NCBI RefSeq assembly: GCF_001593955.1
Contig: NZ_LTAZ01000001.1
Span: 372,001-436,000, forward strand
Reading direction: 5' to 3'
Origin: Halalkalicoccus paucihalophilus
Lineage (GTDB): Archaea > Halobacteriota > Halobacteria > Halobacteriales > Halalkalicoccaceae
DNA: 64,000 bases
Below the pieces are notes generated by a model, which ran no database searches, was not told the DNA's origin, and was given only the letters and a program-made list of their open reading frames with translations. A program made the translations under genes and the position numbers. Shown piece after piece: positions 42,987 to 51,582 of this stretch. Every line of letters begins with the position of its first letter. Position 1 is the stretch's first letter.

Positions 42987-45131
42987 TTATATATCAGTAA
43001 GAGAGAATTCGTCGCTCCAGTAAAGTTTTCCATCAATCCTTAGAGGGATACCATCAAAGGTTAAAAAGTCCTCTAATTCACGTGTACTAAGAGAGAATGT
43101 GTCTATATCACCTGAATTCAAGTAATAATTTTCGTTAGATCCTATTATCGGAACAATTAGACTGCCTATACCTTCTATATCAGTAGTATACGTTTTAAAC
43201 ACTAACTCAAAGCCGTTATCCACTTTAGTTATATCGCAGACGGCTGGAGCTCCGCTTTCTGTTTGCGCTATTGACATCCCACCATCCCCGATGACGATGT
43301 ACTGCTCACCAATCACGTTTTCTCCCTTGGCTACTTCCAAGGCGGCCCGGAGCGGGAACCCGTTGTTCAACAGTCGCGCCAGCGTCGCGCCGATCTCAAC
43401 TGCCCCGACGTTGATCACGTCGGTCAGGGTGACGATCCCGCCGATCGCTCCGCCGTCGATCAGTGCCATCCCCTGATCGTAGGACCGACAGCCGTTGAGC
43501 AGGAAGGCGTCGACACCGACTTCCTCGAGCGTCGTCGCGTCGAGTCGCCCGTCGGCACACTCGAACCCGTCGGGTTCGATGTGGCCGATGTAGTGGAGGA
43601 AATCCGCGTCCGTTTCGAGGACCGACCGCAGCTCCGCGCGCGTGAGATCGCGGTGTGCCGTCACCTCGAAGGGGAGCTCCTCGCGCGAGCCGTAGACGTC
43701 GTCGACAAGGTCGCGCTCCTCGTCCATCTCCGGGTCGTTACAGACGACGGTAATCGAGACGTCGCCGCTCGATTGCTCGCGCGCGAGGTGGTTTCGGTAG
43801 GCCTGCGGAGTCGCCTTGCTCGCACCCATCGGCGTCTCGTCTCCGACCCAGACCTGTTCGAGCGACCCCGTCGGAGCCGGTTCGACGTACGATTCGGTCT
43901 GCGGGGCCGTCGCACTCGCCACCTCGCGCGTGCTCCGGGTGGAGGAGTTCCTGAGAAATCCCTCTATCGCGGTTGTCTCGGCTCGGGCCGGCGAGACTCG
44001 TTGGGTGTCGGGCGTTCGAACCACCGCCATATCGTTGACAAGAAACGGCAGCATCTCGATGCTCGACGGGGTCGTCGCGACGTGGGAGGTGAGCTTCCAC
44101 TCGGGGAGGTGCGGTTCGATCGTCGAGTACGGCTCCGACAGATACGCCGCCAGCTGTTCGCCGATCGGCCGATCGTAGAGCGCGGCGAAATCGAGGTCGA
44201 CGTGTCGTTCGATCGCCCGGCGTTCGTGGAGATCGATCGGATAGAGCCCCTCGGTTCGAGTGATACAGTCGAAGAAGAACGATTGTTTCAGCGCTCGCTC
44301 GACCTCGGTTTCGAACTCGTCGTCGATTCCGAGCGGATGGACGAACCCGGATTCGGTTCGGATCTGCGCCTCGTCACCGGGTTCGACCGTCGCGCCGAGG
44401 TAGTACGCGAGCGGGGCGACCACGTAGGCGTGACGGAGCGTGGGCGGGACCTCGATGGTAATCCCCGTCTCCGGCGGTGAGAGCTCGTCGGGAATCGAGA
44501 GCGCCGATCCGCGCTCGATAGTCGGCGGGTGACCCCGAAGCGTCGGATACGACCGTTCGGGACTCGTCGTCTTCAGTGCCGAGCTGAACGTCGAGATCGC
44601 CGCCATGACGTCTTCGGGCTCGTCCGTCGTCGTGATCGTCGCCGCCGGGCGATCGTGTTTCGAGCGTGCGCCGATCGAGACGGTGTCCCGCTCGGGGAAC
44701 TCGATCGCCATTCGTGTGGCGTCGGCGCTGATCTCGAAGGGGCCCTCGATCCGCACGTAGAGCTTCATCGGCGCGCACAGTTCGAGGCTGTAGGCCCCGT
44801 CGGGGAACGACTCTTCGGCGAACTTGCCCGTCTCCGTGAGCATCCGTCCATCGGCGTCCCGGACGTACACCGCGATCACCGTCGGGACGGTGATCGCATC
44901 GGTCTCGACGGCGACGGCACCGTCGACGGGGAACCTAAACGACGCCCCGCTGGTGACCGTCGGCGCGGCCGGTGAGGACAACGAGAGCGAATAGCGCCGC
45001 CGTTCGACGGTGTCGACGACGTCGAGCGTTCCGTCGTCGTACTCGAACCGGATCGCCGCCGAATCGGTCGTCTGACCGTGTGGAGACGATTGAGTCATCG
45101 CATCAGTGTACATATCATCGATATCGGACAA
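42987..45131 (-). CDS. CHAT-domain (caspase-like) protease
   Basis: 714 residues. The C-terminal half carries the CHAT catalytic dyad: His517 in ADFLHYIGHIEPDG and Cys548 in AFLLNGCRSYDQGMAL, followed by GGAIGGIVTL. Residues 1-~400 are a beta-rich and helical haloarchaeal region with no recognised domain and are likely to sense or bind a partner. The last ~85 codons (42987-43250) are encoded by about one-third GC DNA, unlike the rest. CHAT proteases act in caspase-like cleavage and antiviral suicide systems. Divergent from the DUF7504-like gene. Confidence 0.82.
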   Translation of the reverse strand: MSDIDDMYTDAMTQSSPHGQTTDSAAIRFEYDDGTLDVVDTVERRRYSLSLSSPAAPTVTSGASFRFPVDGAVAVETDAITVPTVIAVYVRDADGRMLTETGKFAEESFPDGAYSLELCAPMKLYVRIEGPFEISADATRMAIEFPERDTVSIGARSKHDRPAATITTTDEPEDVMAAISTFSSALKTTSPERSYPTLRGHPPTIERGSALSIPDELSPPETGITIEVPPTLRHAYVVAPLAYYLGATVEPGDEAQIRTESGFVHPLGIDDEFETEVERALKQSFFFDCITRTEGLYPIDLHERRAIERHVDLDFAALYDRPIGEQLAAYLSEPYSTIEPHLPEWKLTSHVATTPSSIEMLPFLVNDMAVVRTPDTQRVSPARAETTAIEGFLRNSSTRSTREVASATAPQTESYVEPAPTGSLEQVWVGDETPMGASKATPQAYRNHLAREQSSGDVSITVVCNDPEMDEERDLVDDVYGSREELPFEVTAHRDLTRAELRSVLETDADFLHYIGHIEPDGFECADGRLDATTLEEVGVDAFLLNGCRSYDQGMALIDGGAIGGIVTLTDVINVGAVEIGATLARLLNNGFPLRAALEVAKGENVIGEQYIVIGDGGMSIAQTESGAPAVCDITKVDNGFELVFKTYTTDIEGIGSLIVPIIGSNENYYLNSGDIDTFSLSTRELEDFLTFDGIPLRIDGKLYWSDEFSLTDI

Positions 45132-45231
45132 AAATCTATCGACCGTTTCGTCCCTAGTAGTGTCGACTCGTGTCGTGGTTCCCTGCGCTCTTCGGGTCCC
45201 GCGTCGTTTCCCGGGTCGAACGGGCGCAACG

Positions 45232-45242
45232 TTTATATTTTA
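45232..45242 (+). promoter_or_regulatory. TATA element of the DUF7504-like gene
   Basis: TTTATATTTTA is centred about 30 bp before ATG 45267 in GC-rich DNA. The 135-bp gap to the CHAT start (45131) must also contain the CHAT promoter, so the two genes share a divergent control region. Confidence 0.55.
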
Positions 45243-45266
45243 ATCGATTGAAACTATGATGAGAGG

Positions 45267-45965
45267 ATGTCACCAGAGCACGGGTCTAGTGGGTCGGAAT
45301 ACGAGGAGATGACGGCGCTCGTTCAGGAACTCGATGCGCTCAAACAGCGCGGGTCGAACCTCCTCGTCGTCGGCTCGCGGATGCCCGCCGCCCACGAAGC
45401 CGCCTGCCGGCAGTTCCTCGGCGAGTCGACCACACAGGCACGCCGCCGCCTGTTCGTCCTCACGGATCCCTGTGCGTCGGTCTCCAAGCGCCTCTCGGCC
45501 GAAGCCCCCGGTTCGGATCGCCGCTCGGTACTCAGGTACGACGCGGCCAGTCGGAGCGCCGCTGTGGCCCCCTCCCAGCCCTCGATATCGGCTTCCGAGC
45601 GACGGGTCAAGGGCGACCTCGGCTCGCTCGGCGTCGCCATCTCCGAGGCGATCGCCGAGTTCGAGGCCACGAGCAGCGGGCTCTCCCCCGCGGAGCTTCG
45701 CCTCTGTTTCGATTCGCTCACGCCGCTGGTATCGGAGTACGACTCCGAGCCGGTCTTTCGGTTCCTCCACCTGCTGACCCACCGGGTTCGGTCGGTCGAC
45801 GGAATGGCCCACTACCACCTCACGACCGAGCGCTCCAACCGGACGGTCGGGCTGCTCGAACCGCTGTTCGACGCGGTGATCGAACTCTGTCTGCGCGGGG
45901 ACACCCTCTATCAGCGGTGGTACCTGCGCGACAGCGGACTGACGACCGGCTGGCTGCAGCTTTAG
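45267..45965 (+). CDS. DUF7504-like (RecA/KaiC-fold-like) protein
   Basis: 232 residues. The strand LLVVGSRMPAAHEAACRQFLG, LFVLTDPCASVSKRL and a later LRLCFDSLTPLVSEYDSEPVFRFLHLLTHRVR segment resemble KaiC-like haloarchaeal proteins, but no Walker A P-loop is visible, so ATP binding is doubtful. The family name is from memory. Divergent from the CHAT protease and ends with TTGWLQL. Confidence 0.6.
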   Translation: MSPEHGSSGSEYEEMTALVQELDALKQRGSNLLVVGSRMPAAHEAACRQFLGESTTQARRRLFVLTDPCASVSKRLSAEAPGSDRRSVLRYDAASRSAAVAPSQPSISASERRVKGDLGSLGVAISEAIAEFEATSSGLSPAELRLCFDSLTPLVSEYDSEPVFRFLHLLTHRVRSVDGMAHYHLTTERSNRTVGLLEPLFDAVIELCLRGDTLYQRWYLRDSGLTTGWLQL

Positions 45966-46035
45966 ACGCTCCAGTATATCTCGTCCGCGCGGTGTCTCCG
46001 ACCGTAGGCGTCGAGCCCCTCGCCTACGAGGCCCC

Positions 46036-46917
46036 TCAGTGCAGATCATCGTACAGCGTCGAGTGGGTGTAATCGAGGAAGGTGACGGGCACCCGTAGTT
46101 GCCCTCCTTTGCGCACCACGCTCGCGAGGCCGTTGTAGACGTGTTTGTGCCGTCGATCGCGCACCCAAAAGGCCGCGAGCGGCGGACGCTGGTCGGTCGC
46201 GGATACCGAGTGCAGCGCCTCGATCGCCCGGTAGCTCAGTTCGTAACAGAAGAGGCCGGTCGAGTCCTCCTCGATGAGGGTTCCGATATCGGTCGGCCCC
46301 TCGAACGGCGCGCGCAGGTCGACCCTGCCCATGACGACGTTGTCCTCGACGGAACCCGCAACGTATCGGGGGATATCGTAGTGACCGTACTCGCGAAAGC
46401 CCTCCTTGAGCCCCTCGACGAGCCCCTCACTGTTCGCTGGCGAGACGCCACAGAACCGTTCGACGACCGCGGGCGCGACCGGGTCCGAGACGTCCCCACG
46501 AAGGGCCGCCGTCGCAAGCGGGCGCGGGGTCGTTTCGCTGAGACGTCCGAAAAAGCCCGCTATGGTGTGGTACTCGTAGGTCGTCTCGGCCATCAGTTCC
46601 GCGGCGTCGCGGAACAACGCCAGCGCGTCCCCCGCAAGGTCGTCGGGGCGCTCGTCGAAGGGATGGAACCGCTGGTCGTCGCCCCGTTCGATCCACAGCC
46701 CCTCGCCGTCGACGTCGTAGGTCATCCCACCGTCCTCGATCTTGCCCCCGAACTGCCGGTTCTCGGCGAGGAGCGGGTCGAGGTCCTGTTCGCGGAGGTT
46801 CGTCCCGCCGCCCACGCCGTAGCCCAGTACGACGTTGTCGATCGCCTTCACGGAGCCGAGCGCGAGGCCGCCCGTTCCGACCGCCCTCAGTAGCTGCCGT
46901 CGGGTGAACTCCCTCAC
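46036..46917 (-). CDS. Twin-arginine-signal protein coupled to archaeosortase
   Basis: 293 residues, GTG start that overlaps the archaeosortase stop (GTGA, 46914-46917). The N-terminus VREFTRRQLLRAVGTGGLALG looks like a Tat-type signal cut into two parts by RR. The remainder has GYGVGGGTNLREQDL, an FHPFDERPDDL segment and FCYELSYRAIEALHS, with no recognised fold. Translational coupling suggests a role in cell-surface processing along with archaeosortase. Function unknown. Confidence 0.68.
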   Translation of the reverse strand: MREFTRRQLLRAVGTGGLALGSVKAIDNVVLGYGVGGGTNLREQDLDPLLAENRQFGGKIEDGGMTYDVDGEGLWIERGDDQRFHPFDERPDDLAGDALALFRDAAELMAETTYEYHTIAGFFGRLSETTPRPLATAALRGDVSDPVAPAVVERFCGVSPANSEGLVEGLKEGFREYGHYDIPRYVAGSVEDNVVMGRVDLRAPFEGPTDIGTLIEEDSTGLFCYELSYRAIEALHSVSATDQRPPLAAFWVRDRRHKHVYNGLASVVRKGGQLRVPVTFLDYTHSTLYDDLH

Positions 46918-47807
46918 GCGCGCTCGCCCCCGAGGTCGTACTCCTCGCCGGTGACGAGGTACGCCAGATCCTCGACGATCACGTAGAGTTCGGGGAGCAC
47001 CTTTACGACGGCCCACGCGATGGCCAGCAGCGCGACCACCGCCAGTCCCTGCGAGAGGATCCGGTCGGCGACGAAAAACGAGACCCTGATAGGGTCCTCG
47101 ACGCCGAACAGCCACATCACGGGACCGGCAAGCGCCGCCTGATCGAACAGCTGGTGGCCGATCGAGTAGGCGATGAAGACGTTGCGCGCGACGTTGAGGA
47201 TCCAGATCGTCGAGAGCGCGAGTGCGAGCGCAGCGAGTCGGCGCTCGATGGGGGCGCACACCGCCGCGATCAGCCCGCCGAAGATGGCCATGCTGCCGAT
47301 GCCCGTACAGGCGAAGACGATCCGCGTCGAGTAGCGCCGGCCCGAATCGAGGGTGAACGCGAAGGTGTTTCGCAGGCCGGCGTCGTCGGTCTCGAAGGCG
47401 GGAGTCGATCCCAGCAACTGGAGACCGGCGTGGGTCTGGTTCGCGACGATCTCGATGAGCGTGTCGTGAAAGATGGGGATCGCGCCGAAGGGGAGATAGA
47501 TCAGTCCCATGACGCCGACCGCCCGCGAGAGGGTTAGGAGCGAATCCCGACCGGCGTGAAGGCGAAGGGCGACGTAGATACAGGCAGGGACGGCGATACT
47601 CGCCAGTATCGCCTCGACGATGCTGCGGTGGTCGAAGACGAAAAACGGGACCATCAACAGCCAGAACAGCGCGAACCCGAGCCACGCGAGGGCCGTGATC
47701 GAGCGCGCGCTCGTGCGGTCGCGCCGATCGACGGCGATCCCCGCGACGAACCCGCCCATGACGATCCAGATGAGAACGTCAGTCACGGGCGTCAGGTCGG
47801 GGAGCAT
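46914..47807 (-). CDS. artA: Archaeosortase A (PGF-CTERM processing)
   Basis: 297 residues from MLPDLTPVTDVLIW, about eight membrane helices. Catalytic residues of the exosortase/archaeosortase family are present: Cys167 in VFACTGIGSMAIFGG, Arg208 in ILNVARNVFIAY and Arg249 in FFVADRIL. It cuts PGF-CTERM tails of surface proteins, enabling lipid attachment. A probable substrate, the surface glycoprotein, is encoded just upstream. GTGA overlap couples it to the next gene. Confidence 0.92.
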   Translation of the reverse strand: MLPDLTPVTDVLIWIVMGGFVAGIAVDRRDRTSARSITALAWLGFALFWLLMVPFFVFDHRSIVEAILASIAVPACIYVALRLHAGRDSLLTLSRAVGVMGLIYLPFGAIPIFHDTLIEIVANQTHAGLQLLGSTPAFETDDAGLRNTFAFTLDSGRRYSTRIVFACTGIGSMAIFGGLIAAVCAPIERRLAALALALSTIWILNVARNVFIAYSIGHQLFDQAALAGPVMWLFGVEDPIRVSFFVADRILSQGLAVVALLAIAWAVVKVLPELYVIVEDLAYLVTGEEYDLGGERA

Positions 47808-47891
47808 ACCCGATCGAGGGGTGCAATCATAATATATCTGTTGTGTTATCACGCGGAATTAGAGGTGCGTCGCTCGTCGGTGGAGCGCTCG

Positions 47892-47937
47892 AAAAAAGGG
47901 TGGAGTGCGTCAGCGGGAACCGGACGGGAATCCGGTT
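47892..47937 (-). terminator. Terminator of the surface glycoprotein gene
   Basis: On the minus strand a 7-bp stem AACCGGA/TCCGGTT (47918-47937, 6-nt loop) begins 13 bp past the stop at 47950 and is followed downstream by six T residues (47897-47892). Confidence 0.6.
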
Positions 47938-47949
47938 GGTTCTCGGTGG

Positions 47950-50451
47950 TTAGGCGCGGTTCCGGAGCGCGATGCCGGCCGCTGCCAGCAGCGCGATCAG
48001 GGCCACGGCGATACCGAAGCCGGGCTGATCCTCGCCTTCGGAATCGTCACCGGAGCCGTCGTTGTTGTTGTCGTCTCCGTTCTTCTCGTCGTTGTTGTTG
48101 TCGTCTTGGTTCTGCTCGTCACCGTCGTTGATGTTCTGGTTCTCCTCGCCGAGGACCAGCGTGCCCTCGTCGGTGGTGTCGTCTTCATCGTTGATGGTCA
48201 GAGTACCGGTCGTCTCCTCACCATCGTGGGTGGCGGTGACGTCGTACTCGCCGTGCCAGAGTTCGAAGGTCACTTGACCGTCGTCACCGGTGGTCTCGGT
48301 CTGATCGGCGACCGAGACGTCGGCGCCGGAGACGGCGTTGCCGTCAGCGTCCTCGACGGTGATTGTCACCGTGTGGGGCTGACCGGCGGACTCGACGAGC
48401 GTCGCGTCGACCTGTTGCTGGACTTCTTCCTCACCGTTGTTGTCGGTCATGCGGACCGTGAAGTTCTGTCCGGCCTCGTGCTCGCTGAGGTCGAAGGTCG
48501 ATTCGATGGCGCCCTCATCGCCGACCTCGGCGGTCTGGCTCATGAGGAACGGGTCGTCACCGGTTGCGCGCAGGCGGATCTGCACGTCCGTACCGGGTGC
48601 GGCGTTGGACTCGCCGGTAACGGTTGCGTTCTCGTCGTTCTCGACCTGCAGGACGCCGTCGGCGTTGAAGTCGCCGGTGACCTCGATGTTACGCTCAGTG
48701 ACACTGAAGCTCGTCTCTGCTTCCTCGGCGTTGTTGTCGTTGCTCTCGGAGTAGGAGTTGACGTAGTCCTCACTAACGCTGAAGGTCACGTCGTACTCCT
48801 GATCGGCATCGATGTTCTCGTTCGTGGTGTCGACCACGAAGTAGATGCGGTTGTTGTCCGCGTCCGTCACGACATCGAAGTTCTCGATCGTGTTAGCGGA
48901 GGTGTATCGCTCGGGGTTCGACTGCTCGACTGTGAGGTTGAGATCGCTGCTGTCGAAGTCGTCGTTCGCCAGCTGACCGAAGACGCCGGAGACGTCGACG
49001 CCGATGACCAGCTGGTCACCGTCGGCAACGTCGCTGCCCGTCGTCGTCGCGTTCTCGAGGTCGTCAACGTCGGAGGAGATGTCCGCGCCAGCGGGTGCGA
49101 CCGCCGTGTCGATGTCGCCCGTCGAGCCGTCGTTCAGGACGAGCGTGGCGAGGTCCGTCTCCTCACTGTTGACGTACAGTTCGAGGTTGAAGTCAGCGGG
49201 GAGGAGTCGGTACTCATCGCCGAGTTTTTCCTCACCCTCTCCGTCGAAGGCACCATTGAGACTAACAGTATCTTCGCTGTCGTCAGCGGTGTAGAAGGTA
49301 TCTTCGGCCTCCTTACCCGCATTGTAGGTGTTGAAGTAGACGGTGACTTCGCCGTCGCCGTCGTTATCAACAACATTGATGCTCGCGTTGTAGTTCTCGT
49401 CGCCCTCGGTTAGGTCGACAGTCGCGTTGTCCGTTCCCTGAAGGTCAACGGTGAACTCCACAATGTCACCGGCTTCTTCGGAGTAAGTCGAGGAGTCGAA
49501 CTCCGCGTTAGCCTCGACTTCCTCGGTCACTTCGACGCTGGTCGTCGTCTCTGCTGTCGTGTCCTCGACACTCACGGTGACGTTGTACTCACCGGTTTCG
49601 ATATCACTGAAGTCAGCCGAGACACCCTCTCCGTTGGGGTCAACGTCTTCGACAGTAACCTCACCGTCTTCAGCGGTACCGCCGAAGACTGCTTCGAGAT
49701 CGTCATCGCTCAGATCGTCCGAGCTGATCTGCAGGTTGACGGGCTCGTCGCGGTTGTCGCTGTCGTAGTTTAGAGTGGTTTCTGACTGGTCGACAGTATC
49801 GGAGACGAATTCAGCAGAGATGTCCTGCTCGACGACCCAGAATGGACCGTATGCCGTGTCCTCGTCATCGACGAGAACGTACGGTCCTTCACTGTAATCC
49901 GTGGTGTCGATAGTAACCATCCCAGTGCTGTCCGCGCGCAGATACTCAACGGGCGAGTCGCTGGGCGAGGTACCAGCGTGAATCGCGACGGTCTCACCGC
50001 CCTCAAAGCCCGTCACCTCAATGGACTGTCCCTGGTAGAAGTCCTCTTGGCTACCGAGGTTTCCGGCGTCTCGACTGTCGCTCACAGTAAAGGTGGTGTC
50101 TGCCTGCGACCACTGGGTGAGGTCGTCACCCTCGGCGGGTGCGTCCAGCGTGCCGTCCGTGGCGATCGCGTAGACGGTGTACTCGCCATCGAGACCGGAG
50201 ACGTCAGCATTCAGTTCCGTCGACTGGTCGTCGACGTTCCCCGTCTCGTTCACGAGGATGTCGTCACCCTCGTTGTAGGTGCCATCTTGACTGATCACGG
50301 CATAGACTTCGCCGTCACCGTCTGCGTGCGATACATTGATCGTCGCCTCGCTTCCGTCGGCGAGGTCGACGTTTTCTGCCGTAACCTCGGTCGCATCCGC
50401 AGCAGCCGCGCCCGCAAACGCAGCGGACATGGCGAACACGGAGAGGACCAT
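47950..50451 (-). CDS. S-layer-type surface glycoprotein with PGF-CTERM tail; N-terminus frameshifted
   Basis: 833 residues in this frame. MVLSVFAMSAAFAGAAAADATEV is the end of the haloarchaeal surface-glycoprotein signal peptide, split here after LSVFAMSAAF. The mature part is acidic, beta-rich, with Ig-like repeats and N-glycosylation sequons, a Big-type domain near residues 680-750 and a DDNNND/EKNGDD linker. The end EDQPGFGIAVALIALLAAAG then IALRNRA is a PGF-CTERM tail. The missing n-region lies in another frame: ATG 50509 starts MSKETHT and one lost base in AAAA, or one more AC unit, joins it to KGQALFLAALMVLS. Promoter elements are near 50645. Confidence 0.85.
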   Translation of the reverse strand: MVLSVFAMSAAFAGAAAADATEVTAENVDLADGSEATINVSHADGDGEVYAVISQDGTYNEGDDILVNETGNVDDQSTELNADVSGLDGEYTVYAIATDGTLDAPAEGDDLTQWSQADTTFTVSDSRDAGNLGSQEDFYQGQSIEVTGFEGGETVAIHAGTSPSDSPVEYLRADSTGMVTIDTTDYSEGPYVLVDDEDTAYGPFWVVEQDISAEFVSDTVDQSETTLNYDSDNRDEPVNLQISSDDLSDDDLEAVFGGTAEDGEVTVEDVDPNGEGVSADFSDIETGEYNVTVSVEDTTAETTTSVEVTEEVEANAEFDSSTYSEEAGDIVEFTVDLQGTDNATVDLTEGDENYNASINVVDNDGDGEVTVYFNTYNAGKEAEDTFYTADDSEDTVSLNGAFDGEGEEKLGDEYRLLPADFNLELYVNSEETDLATLVLNDGSTGDIDTAVAPAGADISSDVDDLENATTTGSDVADGDQLVIGVDVSGVFGQLANDDFDSSDLNLTVEQSNPERYTSANTIENFDVVTDADNNRIYFVVDTTNENIDADQEYDVTFSVSEDYVNSYSESNDNNAEEAETSFSVTERNIEVTGDFNADGVLQVENDENATVTGESNAAPGTDVQIRLRATGDDPFLMSQTAEVGDEGAIESTFDLSEHEAGQNFTVRMTDNNGEEEVQQQVDATLVESAGQPHTVTITVEDADGNAVSGADVSVADQTETTGDDGQVTFELWHGEYDVTATHDGEETTGTLTINDEDDTTDEGTLVLGEENQNINDGDEQNQDDNNNDEKNGDDNNNDGSGDDSEGEDQPGFGIAVALIALLAAAGIALRNRA

Positions 50452-50509
50452 CAGGGCGGCAAGGAACAGCGCTTGTCCCTTTTCGCGTAGTGTGTGTTTC
50501 TTTGCTCAT

Positions 50510-51051
50510 GTTTCGTTTGATCGGTCGACAACCCTTTCTCACCCGGCAGGACCCACATGGGCCACCGATTGGGCGATACTCGGACCGTCCTTCGGGTAGG
50601 GGTGTCCGTATTGAGACGTCTTCATGTAATAAGATTTGTGAGATAATATAGAAATTAAAAGGTGTTTAGAAGTGGTTTGAACGGACCGATGGTCTCTTGT
50701 TCCGTATGTTATCTACTCGTATTATTCTGAGTGGGGCTCGATACGGAGTGTTTTGTGAATTGCCGTTCTTCGACGGGGAATATCTTCACACGAACTTATC
50801 ACAGATCGGTCGGAATCAGATACCCAAACCATCACGACCGGGAATCCCTGTGGTCCGTCTACCTCGCGCCGTTCGGGTGGGCGTCAAGACGGTCGGCGGC
50901 GGGCTCTGGTCCGACACGGGTTCGGACGCGTGGGCGGGATTTGCCGATCGGGCAAACCGGGTTTCGACCCTGAGACGGTTGCACCCGGTTCGAGCGCCCC
51001 GCTTCGAAGGGATTATGTGTCGCCTCGGCCTGAGAACCGACAAGAGTATCT
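50510..51051. other. 542-bp intergenic region upstream of the surface glycoprotein and L10e
   Basis: No gene is supported. The AT-rich stretch 50635-50665 (TATTATCT and TATATT on the minus strand) would give the glycoprotein mRNA a leader of about 110 nt, as known for haloarchaeal S-layer mRNAs. Between 50915 and 50995 there are three T-arm-like pieces (GGGTTCGGAC, GGGTTTCGACC, CCGGTTCGAGC), but no foldable tRNA. Confidence 0.5.
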
Positions 51052-51582
51052 ATGTCAGACAAACCCGCCTCGATGTACCGGGAGATCTCGAAACAGCCCT
51101 ATACACGCCGTGAGTACATCACCGGGATCCCCGGCTCGAAGATCGCACAGCACCGCATGGGGGACCGCGACCGCGATGCGGAAGACTGGCCCGTCCAGAT
51201 CTCGCTGACTCTCGACGAGGAGTGCCAGATCCGAAACGGCGCGCTCGAGGCGTCCCGGCTCGCGATGAACCGCCACCTGATCAAGGAACTCGGCGAGTTC
51301 AACTACGCCGCGATCCTCCGGAAGTTCCCCCACCACGTCATCCGCGAGAACAAACAGGCGACCGGCGCGGGTGCCGACCGTGTCTCCGACGGGATGCGCC
51401 AGGCGTTCGGCAAAGTGGTCGGAACGGCTGCCCGGATCGAGAAGGGCGAGCGCGTCTTCACCATCTGGTGTGAAGTCGAGGATGCCCCCGTCGCGAAGGA
51501 GGCACTCCGCCGCGCGTACAACAAGGTCTCGCCGCCATGCACTATCAGAGTCGAGCGCGGCGAGAAGCTGCTCGTGTCGTAA
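51052..51582 (+). CDS. rpl10e: 50S ribosomal protein L10e (uL16)
   Basis: 176 residues. [27 protein letters not shown] and [29 protein letters not shown] are the conserved uL16 sequences that bind 23S rRNA near the peptidyl-transferase centre. Full length. Its TAA (51580-51582) is followed at once by the GTG of the ATP-grasp gene. Confidence 0.95.
   Translation: MSDKPASMYREISKQPYTRREYITGIPGSKIAQHRMGDRDRDAEDWPVQISLTLDEECQIRNGALEASRLAMNRHLIKELGEFNYAAILRKFPHHVIRENKQATGAGADRVSDGMRQAFGKVVGTAARIEKGERVFTIWCEVEDAPVAKEALRRAYNKVSPPCTIRVERGEKLLVS

Noticed and set aside
43581-44480. A 299-codon plus-strand frame inside the CHAT gene
   Set aside because: Antisense shadow of the CHAT gene with Arg/Asp/Val-rich composition; the CHAT frame has catalytic motifs.
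50880-51010. Possible intron-containing tRNA suggested by T-arm-like words
   Set aside because: No acceptor stem, D arm and anticodon arm could be paired together; only isolated GGTTCGA-type pieces exist.
50697-51113. A 138-codon plus-strand frame before L10e
   Set aside because: It overlaps the L10e start, has no recognisable motif, and its composition resembles translated tRNA-like and intergenic sequence.
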